DNA of 64,000 nt from Cyanobacteria bacterium RUI128 (GTDB lineage: Bacteria > Cyanobacteriota > Vampirovibrionia > Gastranaerophilales > Gastranaerophilaceae). The stretch covers positions 28,586 to 92,585 of the forward strand of contig JAILHQ010000145.1 of the NCBI GenBank assembly GCA_024695725.1. The letters are read 5' to 3'. The notes under the pieces were generated by a model. It made no database searches, was not told the DNA's origin, and was given only the letters and a program-made list of their open reading frames with translations. Below, piece after piece: positions 14,786 through 26,100 of this stretch (within the stretch, counting starts at the first letter, position 1; each line of letters begins with the position of its first letter). The position numbers and the translations under genes are program-made.

Positions 14786-17350
14786 ATGAAGAAGATTTTA
14801 TGTGCCTTTTTGGCATGTGTAATCATGTTAATGAATGGTGGCGGTTACGCACTTGCTGCTAACGAAATGATGACAGGACAAGCAAGATTACAAGCAGCGC
14901 CAAACGCAAAAACAATTGAACTTGCTTTTGTTTTTGACGGGCCATCAGATAAAAACGCAGAAGTTTTACAATTGTTCCAAAAGACAATTACACGATCATT
15001 GTTACCTGATTTTAAGGCTGTGTTCCCAAAAGACTTGGTATTTACCGGGGACTGGACAGAAAAAGGGGCAAGAAATGTTGCTGAAAAAGCTTTAGCTTCA
15101 AGAGCAAGAATGGTTGTTTCTTTAGGATATCTGTCAAGTGAATATTACACAGAAAAGAAAAATAAAAACAAATTTGTTATGACAATCGATCAATACGGTT
15201 TAAGAGACTTCGGGCCAAAAACATTCAACCCGATTGCTCAAAACGTAATCGACTTGACTACGTTCAAAAAATTAGTACCTACAATGAAAAAGACTGCTAT
15301 TTTGATGAACGTAAACTATTACAATATGAATAACAAAAACTGGAATGCAATTATCGCTAAGAGATTAAAAGAAAAAAATTGCGATTTAAACTTTGTTGTT
15401 ATTCCGGTTAACAATAACATTCAAGCATCATTATCAAAAATACCTAATGATGTAGATTCTGTTTTTGTAACACCGTTATTTAATATTACAAAAGCTCAGA
15501 GAAAAGAAGTTTACCAGTATATTAATAATAGAAAGTTACCTTCATTCTCAGCTGTCGGCCAGGAAGATGTTGATATAGGAGCTATGTTAGGTACATCAGC
15601 TGCTGACGTTGATAAGAAGTTGGCGGAATCAACTTCGTTCAATATTTATGGTGTATTAAAAGGTAATGCCGTGAAGAATGAAAAAATACCTTTCTTCGAT
15701 GACAAGGTAATTTTCTTCAACTCTGATACAGCAGAATCTGTTGGCTACGTTGCACCATTAAGACTGTTAAATAACTGTATTATTATTACTCATAAAGAAT
15801 TACCAAAGTATGACTTGGGTAAATTACTCGATACTTTAGATGAAAGCAACTTGGATATGGCAAGAAAGAAATTTCTTGTTAATGCCGCAAGAAGATCTGT
15901 TGCAAGTGCATATCTCAGATATCTTCCTACAGTAAGACTTGATTTAGGTTACCAAACATACAACAGTTCTTATGCCGAATCATACGCAGGTGTACCAACA
16001 AGAGCAGGGGCTTTCACTTTCGGGATTGACCAAATTCTCTACTCTCCTGATTTGGTAACTAATATCATTGTTAAACATAAAAAATTGAAATTTGATAAGG
16101 CAGAGGCTGTACTTACAAAAGCAAATATGGAATATCAGACAGGTAACCTGTATATTGATACACTAATGCTTGAGAATATGATTAAGGTTCAGCAAGAGCT
16201 GGTTCAAGAATCAAGAGAAAACCTTGCAATTGCACGTGTAAGACAAAAAACCGGCAAATGCGGTTATGAAGAAGTCCTTCGCTGGGCAGGTGATGTATCT
16301 GAATCAGAAAAGAAACTGTTAAGCATGCAGGCTGAATACAAGAATGCGAAAATCCATATCAACAAACTTTTGTTCAAAGACCAAAAAACAGATTTTGCAT
16401 TTGCGCCATTGACAGCAAAAGATCCTGCATTCTTTACATCTGATTTGAATATCATTGACCACGTAAGAAATCCTAAGAGATTAGAATTGTTTACAGAAAA
16501 TTTAATTAAACAGGTTATTTACTTGTCACCTGAAACCACAAAGCTGAAAGCAGCTATAGGTATGAAAAAGGCAGAAATGAGTAATTATGCTCAAAAGTTT
16601 TTCATGCCAAATGCTAAAATGTCTTTGGAATGGACAAGAGTATTTGACAGACACTTACCTTACGAAAGTTCTGCACATAACCAATTGAGGGGTGCTACTG
16701 CATCTGCACAAAGTACCGGTGCTCAAGCAAAATCATATGCTACATCTGCTGCACAAGCTGCTGCGGATCCGGCTAATGCCGCAGATATAATGGCTGCTGC
16801 TCCGGGAAATGCTGTTCAAGCAGGTGCTCAGGCTTTCCAAAATTATTACTTTAACACTCCATACCTTGGCTTGGATAAAGATTCTTTCAGATTCTTTATC
16901 GGTGCTCAATGGAAACCAATTGAAGGTGGTCATAAGATTGCAGAAATTGCAAGATGTAAGGCTGAATTGAACGAATTAAAAGCATATTTAGAAGAAGTTA
17001 ACACAGAGATAGAAATGCAGGTTCGTTCAGTTGTAAACAGAGCAATCGCAAAATACTTTATGATTGAAAAATCATACAAAGCTATGTTTGCTGAAGCTGA
17101 GAACTATCAAATGGTTAAAGACAGATATCTCGTAGGACAAGCTTCTGTGACACAGTTGGCTGATGCTCAAAACTTGTACCACAAAGCAAAACTTGATGCT
17201 CTTAATTCCCAATATGAATTCTTTAAAGAGCTTATTTGGGTACAACGCGGTTTGCTCTCAGTTAACTGGAATCACGCAAATCCTGAAGTCAAAGGTTGGA
17301 TTAATAAGATTCCTATCTTATTACCGGCAGAACCTGATTTCCAATTATAA
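14786..17350 (+). CDS. Fusion: ABC-type substrate-binding domain + TolC-like outer membrane channel
   Basis: 854 residues with a signal peptide (about 1-24, cut near ALAAN). Residues ~45-325 look like a periplasmic substrate-binding fold of the ABC_sub_bind type ('ELAFVFDGPSDKNAEVLQLF', 'ARMVVSLGYLSSEYY', 'DVDSVFVTPLFN'). Residues ~345-854 are TolC-like: long helices ('TGKCGYEEVLRWAGDVSESEK', 'QASVTQLADAQNLYHKAKL') and aromatic beta segments ('RLDLGYQTYNS'). An Ala/Gln-rich insertion occupies about 630-690. The likely role is an export channel with a built-in periplasmic sensor domain. AGAGGAG precedes the ATG, and a terminator follows. No partner pump is adjacent; the next genes are lptB-lptF. 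Confidence 0.75.
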   Translation: MKKILCAFLACVIMLMNGGGYALAANEMMTGQARLQAAPNAKTIELAFVFDGPSDKNAEVLQLFQKTITRSLLPDFKAVFPKDLVFTGDWTEKGARNVAEKALASRARMVVSLGYLSSEYYTEKKNKNKFVMTIDQYGLRDFGPKTFNPIAQNVIDLTTFKKLVPTMKKTAILMNVNYYNMNNKNWNAIIAKRLKEKNCDLNFVVIPVNNNIQASLSKIPNDVDSVFVTPLFNITKAQRKEVYQYINNRKLPSFSAVGQEDVDIGAMLGTSAADVDKKLAESTSFNIYGVLKGNAVKNEKIPFFDDKVIFFNSDTAESVGYVAPLRLLNNCIIITHKELPKYDLGKLLDTLDESNLDMARKKFLVNAARRSVASAYLRYLPTVRLDLGYQTYNSSYAESYAGVPTRAGAFTFGIDQILYSPDLVTNIIVKHKKLKFDKAEAVLTKANMEYQTGNLYIDTLMLENMIKVQQELVQESRENLAIARVRQKTGKCGYEEVLRWAGDVSESEKKLLSMQAEYKNAKIHINKLLFKDQKTDFAFAPLTAKDPAFFTSDLNIIDHVRNPKRLELFTENLIKQVIYLSPETTKLKAAIGMKKAEMSNYAQKFFMPNAKMSLEWTRVFDRHLPYESSAHNQLRGATASAQSTGAQAKSYATSAAQAAADPANAADIMAAAPGNAVQAGAQAFQNYYFNTPYLGLDKDSFRFFIGAQWKPIEGGHKIAEIARCKAELNELKAYLEEVNTEIEMQVRSVVNRAIAKYFMIEKSYKAMFAEAENYQMVKDRYLVGQASVTQLADAQNLYHKAKLDALNSQYEFFKELIWVQRGLLSVNWNHANPEVKGWINKIPILLPAEPDFQL

Positions 17351-17374
17351 GAATATGCCATAACATATAAATAA

Positions 17375-17400
17375 AAAGCGGGGGTAATTCCCCGCTTTTT
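17375..17400 (+). terminator. Terminator of the TolC-fusion gene
   Basis: Stem AGCGGGG/CCCCGCT with a short loop and a T run, 25 bp after the stop codon. Confidence 0.85.
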
Positions 17401-17424
17401 GTATAAAACATTTCTTTAAAACTA

Positions 17425-17452
17425 TTGTTTTTACCCCTTTAGCATTTATAAT
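17425..17452 (+). promoter_or_regulatory. Promoter of lptB operon
   Basis: TTGTTT and TATAAT separated by 16 bp, about 28 bp upstream of the lptB ATG. The spacer contains the recurrent TTTACCCCTTTA-type motif. Confidence 0.55.
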
Positions 17453-17480
17453 TGTATTAATATTTCAAGAGGAAGCTTAT

Positions 17481-18206
17481 ATGAGAATAGATGCAAATAA
17501 TTTGATAAAGATATACGGGGACAGAAGTGTTGTAAACGATATATCTTTTTATATGGACAAGGGCGAGGTAGTCTGTCTTTTAGGTCCAAACGGGGCAGGG
17601 AAGACAACAACCTTTTATATGGTAGTCGGTTTGATTAAGCCGAACGGAGGTAACGTTTTCATTGACGGTCAGGATATTACGACATGGCCGATGAACGAAC
17701 GTGCAAGAGCTGGTATCGGTTATCTTCCGCAAGAAAATTCTATTTTCAGAAACCTCAATGTTGAAGACAACATTAAACTTGTTCTTGAAATGAATGATAA
17801 GCTTACAGAGTATGAAAAATCAAAGAAACTTGAAGAGCTGTTAAGCGAATTTGGGGTATTAAAACTCAGAAAAGCACCTGCGGTAGCTTTATCAGGCGGT
17901 GAAAGAAGACGTGTAGAAATCGCAAGAGCATTGGCTGCAAGTCCTGATTTCATGCTGCTTGACGAACCGTTTGCAGGGATTGACCCTATCGCGATTGGAG
18001 AAATTAAAGATAACATCAGAAAGATATCCGCCGAAAAAGGACTTGGGGTATTGATTACAGACCACAACCCTAAGGCAACATTATCTATCACAGACAGAGC
18101 ATACGTAATTTTTGACGGTAAGATTAAGATTCAGGGCAGAAGCGCAGATGTAGCGAATGACCCTGTCGCAAAAGAATTTTATCTAGGAAAGGATTTTCAA
18201 CTCTAA
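17481..18206 (+). CDS. lptB: Lipopolysaccharide export ATP-binding protein LptB
   Basis: 241 residues, the family length. Walker A 'GPNGAGKTT' (~38-46), signature 'LSGGERRR' (~138-145), Walker B 'FMLLDEPF' (~158-165) and the switch His in 'ITDHN' are all present. LptB powers extraction of lipopolysaccharide-like lipid from the inner membrane by LptFG. AGAGGA lies ahead of the ATG. It abuts the permease gene (stop TAA overlaps the ATG by one base), which supports the Lpt call over other ABC ATPases. Only one permease gene is present here, so the second permease must be elsewhere or absent. Confidence 0.92.
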   Translation: MRIDANNLIKIYGDRSVVNDISFYMDKGEVVCLLGPNGAGKTTTFYMVVGLIKPNGGNVFIDGQDITTWPMNERARAGIGYLPQENSIFRNLNVEDNIKLVLEMNDKLTEYEKSKKLEELLSEFGVLKLRKAPAVALSGGERRRVEIARALAASPDFMLLDEPFAGIDPIAIGEIKDNIRKISAEKGLGVLITDHNPKATLSITDRAYVIFDGKIKIQGRSADVANDPVAKEFYLGKDFQL

Positions 18207-19312
18207 TGAAAATCACCATATTCGACAGGTACATATTCAAACAGGTGGCAATAACAACGTTTGTTGCGATATTGCTCTTTACCGTTGTCTGGATTGCGCC
18301 TGAAATGCTTCTGAACACCATTAAAAAGGTATTAGAAGGCGAAATGACCGCTAGAACAGGGGTCGCATTTCTAATTGCACAATTGCCTTTGATTCTCAGT
18401 AAGGCTTTCCCTGTCGGTTTGCTTTTAGGTTCACTGTTTACGTTTGATAAACTGTGTAAAGATTCAGAACTTACGATTTTCAGAGCAGTCGGGATGCCGT
18501 TTTGGAGAATTGTAAGACCTGTACTTGCACTCAGTGTTATCGTTGCGGTTATGTGCTTTATGACAATAGATATTCTTGTCCCGAAATCGTCTGAAGTTGT
18601 CGCAAGAATAAAAGATAAGAATCCTGTTTCGCAGTATATTTACACACAAAAAACAGATACAGGAAAGCCAACACTTGCCGTTGTCGTGTCAAAATACAAC
18701 AGAAAAGAAATGCATAGCGTGCTTGTGTTAGACTTTGCACATTCTAACTATACCGATTTACACGGTATATCAACAATTTGTATTGCAAAAAACGGGAAAT
18801 TCTTTAATAACAGATGGGAATTGTACGATATTACAAGATACAGAATATCTTCCGAGGGAATCTTTAACGATATTGATCACCTGAATCAGATGAATATCCT
18901 TGAAGGACATTTGGCAAGTGATATCTACACAATAATGAATTATTCAACCAAAAAAGAACGCGAAATAACGAATAAAAATCTGTGGAAATATATAGGGCTT
19001 CTGAAAAACGTAAGCCGTGATGAAGAAACCTATCATTTGATGCTGAACAAGTATTTTCAAAGATTTTTCCATCCGTTTATCTGTATGTTGATGGCGGTAA
19101 TGGGGTGTTTATTAGGCTTCAGCAGACCAAGAGAACAGAGAATGTTCGGATTCGGTATTGCAATCGGCGCAATATTCTTGTATTATATAACTCTTCCGTT
19201 CTTTGACCTGTTGGCAGAAAAAGGGGTATTACCTCCGCTTATAACCGCAATGGTTCCGCCTCTGGCATTCTTCGGTTGTATAGTAGCGTTTTATAAATCA
19301 AAGGATCTGTAA
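18206..19312 (+). CDS. LptF/LptG-family permease
   Basis: 368 residues of YjgP/YjgQ type. Membrane segments are grouped at the N-terminus (three, about 15-130) and C-terminus (three, about 290-365), with a periplasmic beta-rich domain between. The 'FDRYIFKQVAITTFVAIL' start is typical. It forms the channel through which LptB-driven transport lifts lipopolysaccharide. The start overlaps the lptB stop by one base, and its own stop overlaps the next start. Whether it is LptF or LptG cannot be told from sequence alone. Confidence 0.88.
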   Translation: MKITIFDRYIFKQVAITTFVAILLFTVVWIAPEMLLNTIKKVLEGEMTARTGVAFLIAQLPLILSKAFPVGLLLGSLFTFDKLCKDSELTIFRAVGMPFWRIVRPVLALSVIVAVMCFMTIDILVPKSSEVVARIKDKNPVSQYIYTQKTDTGKPTLAVVVSKYNRKEMHSVLVLDFAHSNYTDLHGISTICIAKNGKFFNNRWELYDITRYRISSEGIFNDIDHLNQMNILEGHLASDIYTIMNYSTKKEREITNKNLWKYIGLLKNVSRDEETYHLMLNKYFQRFFHPFICMLMAVMGCLLGFSRPREQRMFGFGIAIGAIFLYYITLPFFDLLAEKGVLPPLITAMVPPLAFFGCIVAFYKSKDL

Positions 19313-20103
19313 TGTTAAAAAGAATTATTTATTTATTGGTGTTCGTTATGTTTTGTAGTGTATCAGCTCGTGCAAGTGAAATATTTTATGACTACGCTGA
19401 CGGAATTTATCATATAGTAATTCCTGCCGGGAAAAAGATTGAGTTTGTATCAACCGAAAAATTAACCACAAACGCAGAAGTTCACAAACAAACAGGGGCA
19501 ACTCTTACGGTTAATGCAGGCTTTTTTGATCCGAAGAACCAAAAAACAATCTCTTTCGTGTACAATGACGGGTTATTATTAGAAAGTCCAATAGAAAATG
19601 AAAATTTAGTTTTTAATGAAACAATTATGGAAAACTGGGATAAGGTAGGAAACAGGACTGAATTCAGAATAACCGAACACAACGGCGTTCTAAATTATGA
19701 CATAGTGCCTCATAATGCACCTTATCAAGGTAAACTTATTGCATCGGCTCAAGCAGGACCTATGTTGTTACCTGATTTAAGGTTGGAAGAAGAATTCTTT
19801 GTTGTAAGAAACGAAGAAGGCAGAGTAACAAGAGAATCTGCATCTGTACTTCATAAAACAGCAAGAACTCTTATCGGACTAAAAGGCAAAGATGTTCATA
19901 TATTCATCGTAACAACAGAACACCCTATGACTATTGCTGAAGCAAGAGATTTGTGCAAATCATACGGACTTGAAAAAGCAATGGCTTTTGACGGTGGGAG
20001 TTCAACCTCTGTTGATTTCAAAAACGAATTGCACGTAACCTCTGTCGGCATCAGAACCGACGACACCGGCAGAAGACTCAAGTCATTTTTGATTGTAAAA
20101 TAA
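19312..20103 (+). CDS. Secreted phosphodiester glycosidase (NAGPA-like)
   Basis: 263 residues with a signal peptide (about 1-21, ending SARAS). The rest fits the phosphodiester glycosidase domain (NAGPA/DUF2233 family): 'TLTVNAGFFDP' near residue 65, 'ARTLIGLKGKDVHIF' and the hallmark 'AMAFDGGSSTSVDFKN' near residue 225. Members hydrolyse phosphodiester-linked sugars; the bacterial substrates are mostly unknown. Its stop is separated by only one base from the stop of the convergent giant gene at 20105, with no terminator between them. Coupling to lptB-lptF suggests an envelope role. Confidence 0.82.
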   Translation: MLKRIIYLLVFVMFCSVSARASEIFYDYADGIYHIVIPAGKKIEFVSTEKLTTNAEVHKQTGATLTVNAGFFDPKNQKTISFVYNDGLLLESPIENENLVFNETIMENWDKVGNRTEFRITEHNGVLNYDIVPHNAPYQGKLIASAQAGPMLLPDLRLEEEFFVVRNEEGRVTRESASVLHKTARTLIGLKGKDVHIFIVTTEHPMTIAEARDLCKSYGLEKAMAFDGGSSTSVDFKNELHVTSVGIRTDDTGRRLKSFLIVK

Positions 20104-20104
20104 C

Positions 20105-23100
20105 CTATCTCCCACCAAGAATGATGATTGGATAATCATTATCTCTTGCAAATTTTAAAAACTCTGCCGGACATTCGTCAATAGAGTTAACTTTTGCGAC
20201 GAGGCCCATAATGCGTGGATTTATCGGAACAATTTCACTATGATTATCCTGATAAGTAAACACTAAATCATCACGAGATTGTTCAAGTACATCAACTAAA
20301 TCTTGAGCTTTTATTGTTTTTCCATTAATTGTTATATCTTGTCTGATTTGTGTTGTATATTTCTTGGTTACAAGTTGTCGGCTTAGTTCTGCGTAATCAC
20401 TTTCACTCAATTCATATCCTTTTTCTTGTAAATGAGTGAGTATTTGATTTCTCACATAAAGTCTGGTATCTCTTCCAAAATAATTTTCAAGTTGTTGCGG
20501 AGTAAATGTTCTATCCCCGACTGTTATATTTTCTTCTAATCTTGTTAAATAATTACCCTCTATTATCCCTCTTAATTGAGCAATCTCAGAATCAGAAAGA
20601 TTTATTCCGTCATCTCTCAAACGAGAAACACCATCTGCAAACATATTATTTGAATAATTATCATATACCTTATTGAACAGTATTGCTTCAAATCTTTCTA
20701 AGCCTTTTTGATAGCCGGACGCTGTATTTGAGTGATACGCTTCAGAAATATTAGCTTGATCGACATCAAATACAAAACCGAAATCACGTCCACCATATGT
20801 TTTGCCACCTGAAGCCAATGTTAAAGTTGTTGACCACGCAGATTGATTTAAACTATTTTGAGTTAGTGATTTAACATTCGCCAGGCCATTCATATCGGTC
20901 ATATGAATAATAAATCTGGCATTGTCTTTTGTAGTCCCCGGAGCAAAACCGTAAGCTTCAAGTATAGGAACCGTAATTCTTCTATTATTTCTTTCAATTT
21001 CAACTGTTTGATCAGCAGTTATCTCATTGAAGTCTAAAACCTTCAGTTCTGATGCAGTACCCCCAATCATAACTGTTTTTCTTGGGAAAAACTCACCATT
21101 TCTTACAAACTTCGTATCAAATACAAGATTAGAACGCTCATATATTTTAGTTACGGCATGTTCTATCGCCTGCATTTTTCGGGTCATAAACGCATCAAAT
21201 TCTTCAGGAGTTCTTGCACCTTCAGAATATTGATAATGGAAGGTTGGGTTTACATTTTCAAAATCAGCTTTTGATAATATTTCATATATTTTTAAATCTT
21301 CAGGTCGTCTGCATCTTACAGCGACATCTTCAGCTGAGATTTTACCCTTATTATATTGTTCAAACCAATGATGATTTTCTACAATATCAATTATTCTATC
21401 TTTCATTTCCTGAGGAAATGGGAATTTATCAAGTATGGCTACTGCGTATTCACTACTTAGAGATTGGTGCCCAGGATCAGTAACACCTGCTTTTTTACCA
21501 AGATCATGAACAAGTGCTGATATTTTCAGGATAGTTTTATCTTTATCTGACAGCGTTTGATACAAAGGATGATTCATCGCACTTTGAAGTACATTTAATG
21601 TGTGAATATCAACGCTTCCTGCATGAGTACCGTGCTGTTCCTTTTGAATAATAGAGGTAAACTCAGGCAACCCCTGTATTAAGTCTGTCAAGACAGCGTC
21701 AACCTCTGCATTGCCTGTCATCACTTCATTTTTAGAAGTAAAAATTTCAATTTCTTCACGAACTCTTTCTGCAATTTGTCTTGCAGTTTCTGATACTTCT
21801 GTATTCTCAAATGGTTTATTATTTGGCAAACCTTCAAAGCCATAGTTGTTGTTACCAATTACAGTTCCGGGCACTAATCCGAAATGATTTAGTATTACTC
21901 TTCTTTCATTTTCAGGTAAATCTTTTAATAAATCATTTACTTTTATATTAAAATCTTCTCTTGAATATTTAAGCGGCAACCCTTTTGTTCCATATTGTGA
22001 GAAATCAAAAGTTCTGAAAACTTCTTCAGCTTTTGAATTATTATTTGCTAAAAAAGTACCAAATTTTTGCTGCTGATCTTTTGATACAGTTATGTGTGGA
22101 CGGTGTGCGCCCAATTGTGTCTTAAATTGAGAAATAAAATAATCAATATCGATATCACAGGTTTTCAATATATTTTTTGTCTTCTCATCGATACGGCTAA
22201 GTATATCCAAATGATTTATTTTTTCAGCTAAAGATAATGATGATATATTTAACCTGTCGTATTTATTATAGAAGCATAATAAATTATAAATTTTAGATTT
22301 ATCTATATCTTTTGAGTAACATAGCTTCTCTGCCACTGCAATATTACGTTCACCTACCTGCCCTATAATCATGGAAACATATTCTTTCGGGAAATCTTTG
22401 TCTGCACAGAGTTTTTCTGCGAATGCCATATTTTCTTTATTCAATACTTGTAATATTCCAGGTATGTCGTCCTTTGGAAAATCTTTGTCTGCACATAGTT
22501 TTTCTGCGAATGCCATATTTTCTTTATTCAATACTCGTAATATTTCAGGGATGTCTATCTTTGGGAAATCTTCGTCTGCACAGAGTTTTTCTGCGAATGC
22601 CATATTTTCTTCATTTAATACTCGTAATATTGCAGATATGTCTCTAGTTGGGAAATCTTTGTCTGCACATAGTTTTTCCGCCAGCATCCTGTTTTGGTTA
22701 TTCGTACTCGCAAGAATACTTGGAATATAATTCCTAGAGAAATCTTTATCCGCACATAGTTTTTCTGCAAACGCAAGGTTTTCTTCATTTGTAGTTTTTA
22801 ATATTGCCCAAATTACTTCTCTAGGGAAATCTTTATCCGCACATAGTTTTTCTGCAAATGACAGATTCACTTTGTTTGTATTTTCCAATATCTGAAATAT
22901 TGTATTTTTTGGGAAATTTTTATCTGCGCATAGTTGTTCTGCTAGTGACATATTTTCCTCATTTACGCGACTAAGAACACTTGCCGCAAACTCTTTAGGG
23001 AAATCTTTATCTGCACATAGTTTTTCTGCAAATGATAAGTTATGTTTATTCAGACTTTCTATAATATACCCGAGATTTTCCCTTGAAATATCCGCATTAG

Positions 23101-26100
23101 CACAAATATTTTGAATTGTATCGAGATTTTCTTTAGTACATATATCTTTTAAAGAATGTAAGTAGTTATGTATACCAAATTTATTAATATGAGGCATATC
23201 ATACAAAGCCTCAGCTAAAAGTATTTTTTCTTCACTATTACATCGTAGTAGAGTGAATAATAGTAAATTCGTCTCTTTTGGGAAATCTTTATATATTTTT
23301 TCCGCAAATGAAATATTTTTGTCGTTCAATTCTTTACCAATAAGTTTTAACTCGAGCTGACTCATTTTCCCGTCATTAGTCAAATTACTTATTAAAGTAT
23401 CAATTCGTTTTTTAACATCTACATCTTCTGATGTTTCCAAAGCCGATTGAACTTTTTCCCCATCTTTGATTATTTCAGTTTGTACACCGTCTTTGTAGAA
23501 GTTTTCATATTGAGATTTTAAATCTGTTTCTGAAAGATTTTGTTTTGATTCGACAAATTTACCATTTTTGTCATAGACGATTATGTTATATTTTTGTCCT
23601 GAATCATCTGTAGTCACAACAAGTCTGTTACCCTCAGCATCAGTTATAATAGTGTGATTAGATCTATCGTGTTGAGCTTTTTCCATGAACACTTCGATGG
23701 TAGGATTGTTGATTTTTGTCGCAGTATCCGGATCTACTTTTCCGATGCAAACAGAACCTTTTTCACTATCCCAAATTGTTACGGAACCATCATCACGAAT
23801 AACAAGTGAATCGTGCTGTTTACGTAGGTGTTTAATATCTTTTTCCGTCAGTACTCTTGCAGATAAATCGTCTGCCGCACGTAAATCTCTTGATGTAGCG
23901 GCAACCTGTTCTCTCATGACTTCAGTCAAACCTTTTGCCATCATACCTTGGACAATTTCTTCAGGATTTGTTGTTGAATATATCTCTTCGCCGTTTTCAA
24001 TAACTTTGTATTTCTTAACTCCGCCTTCTGTTTCTATTTGGACAGAAAATTTCATATTTTTAAACTGGTTCATCAGTGCTTTATTTTGTTGTCTGAGTTG
24101 TTTTGCACTTGCGTTCACACGACCGCCTGCAATCATATTCATAAATCTAGCAATTGCTTCACCCTGACCATTTTCCATTAACGCACTAATAATATCATCA
24201 CCTGTCATAGCCTGGAAAACTGTATCTAAACTTATTTCAGCAGTAAATCCTGCGCCCTTGCTCAACGATGCATTAAGGAAATTAGCAGCATATCCTGTTC
24301 CTTTTTTAGAAATAATATCCTTTACGCCATCTCCAAACGGACCTGATACGTAACTACCAAACAAACCAAACGCCATTGTAGTTGGAGCATTGTCTATTAT
24401 TGCCTGTCGTTCTTTATCAGTTGCAGCTGACACATAACTTACAACAGGCATTGCCGCTGTGCCTGAAATTTTTGTTATGTTATTAGCAAGCCTTTGCGCA
24501 GCCTTTGGTCCATATTTTTCAGCCACATATTGATACATTCTTGCAGCACCTGATGCATTACGTCCTTCGTTCGCAGCCGTTATTCCTTCAGCCATAGATG
24601 AGCTTATTCCGCCGCCGATACCTCTTGTTACTGCAATTACAACAGCCATCTCTGCTGTTTCGCTAATAATACTTCTACCTATCAGCATATTGTTTAAATG
24701 AGTCATATCCGGAGGATTTTCGCCATAAACCTCAACAAATCTTGATTTATACAAATCATACATTTGTGTTTCGAACGTTTTTGCTCGGTCTTCCGTATAT
24801 GTTGTATTTTTATATGAATACTGAGCCATAATTTCAGAAACCTGAGACTGCAGGTTATTTTTCAGATTAGTTAAAAATTGTTTCCACCAATTTTCATCAT
24901 TATATTGATGTTTGCTAATGATTTCTTCCAATAAAGGATGACCTTGACCTAATATATCACACGCCATCAACATATATCTGGCTTTCAGATTATCGTTACG
25001 TTTTATATTTGTAGATCTTTTATTGTAATAAATTGCGTGACATCTGTTTGATGCGTAGGTAGGAATATCAATTTGTTCGCAAGTCTTTATGTCAACACCA
25101 AAGCTCTGCAGTCTTTTAATATCGTCTTCTTTTACAAATTTAAACCAGTCGCCCACATCTTTGTCTGTTTTTTTGTCTATTGATAACAAATCAGAAATAT
25201 CACCAATTTTATCGTTAAGAGACACTACAGAATTATATGCATCATATATTCTAATCATTGAATCTGCACTATCATACTTAAAATCTTTATTAAATTTTTT
25301 ATTAAAAAGTGCATCAAATGCATTAATTCTCAATTCTTTTTGTGTATCTGTATAACCGGTATATGCACTTCTGCCTGCTTCATAAATAGATGTTTCCATA
25401 ATACCGTTTCCGGATGCCATCAATTCATTGGCACTACGTACACCATCAACAGATGTATTGTGCATATCGTTTATTGATTCTGTTCCGGATAGTGCACTGC
25501 ACGCTTCAACAGCCATATTACCAAAGCATTCCCATACATTCAAAGTATGATTTGCCGTCACATCCAATACATTATTGTGTACCTGATAATAGTGAAGTGC
25601 AGCAGCATCTTGAGATTCCAAGCAATATCTGTAAGACCGTGCGTATTTTACATCAAATGGCATTACGTCAACATTTTTTCTTAAATTTCTGCCGTCATTT
25701 GTAACAATAGCCTCTCTCAATGTAGGAATGACGACATGTTTATTAAACTTAAAATTCATGAAACCCGGATTTTGAGTATGTTTTGTATGCAATTCAGAAT
25801 ATCTGATTGCCTGAACTTCTCCATCAGGATAAAAATATGTGTGCATATAGTTTCCATCATAGTCTTCTACATAACTACTCTCAATATGTCCATCCGGAGT
25901 CAGCATTGTTTTCATTGTGCTAAAATCAATATTTAAAACTGCATCTAAAAATCCTTTAAAGTCCGCATCTTTAATACCCTGTTTTTGTAAAGATACTGAT
26001 ATAGCCTGCAAATCTCTTTCAGTAATATTACCATCGCGACCTGTATCTACAACGTTTTCAATATATTTCAACAGTTGAGCCATTTCCGGTTCATCCAATT

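Noticed and set aside
22371..22730. Open frames antisense to the repeat block of the giant gene
   Set aside because: They follow the 87-bp repeat period and have no independent coding evidence.
22327..23025. CRISPR array
   Set aside because: The repeats are 87-bp in-frame coding units without unique spacers, and no cas genes are near.
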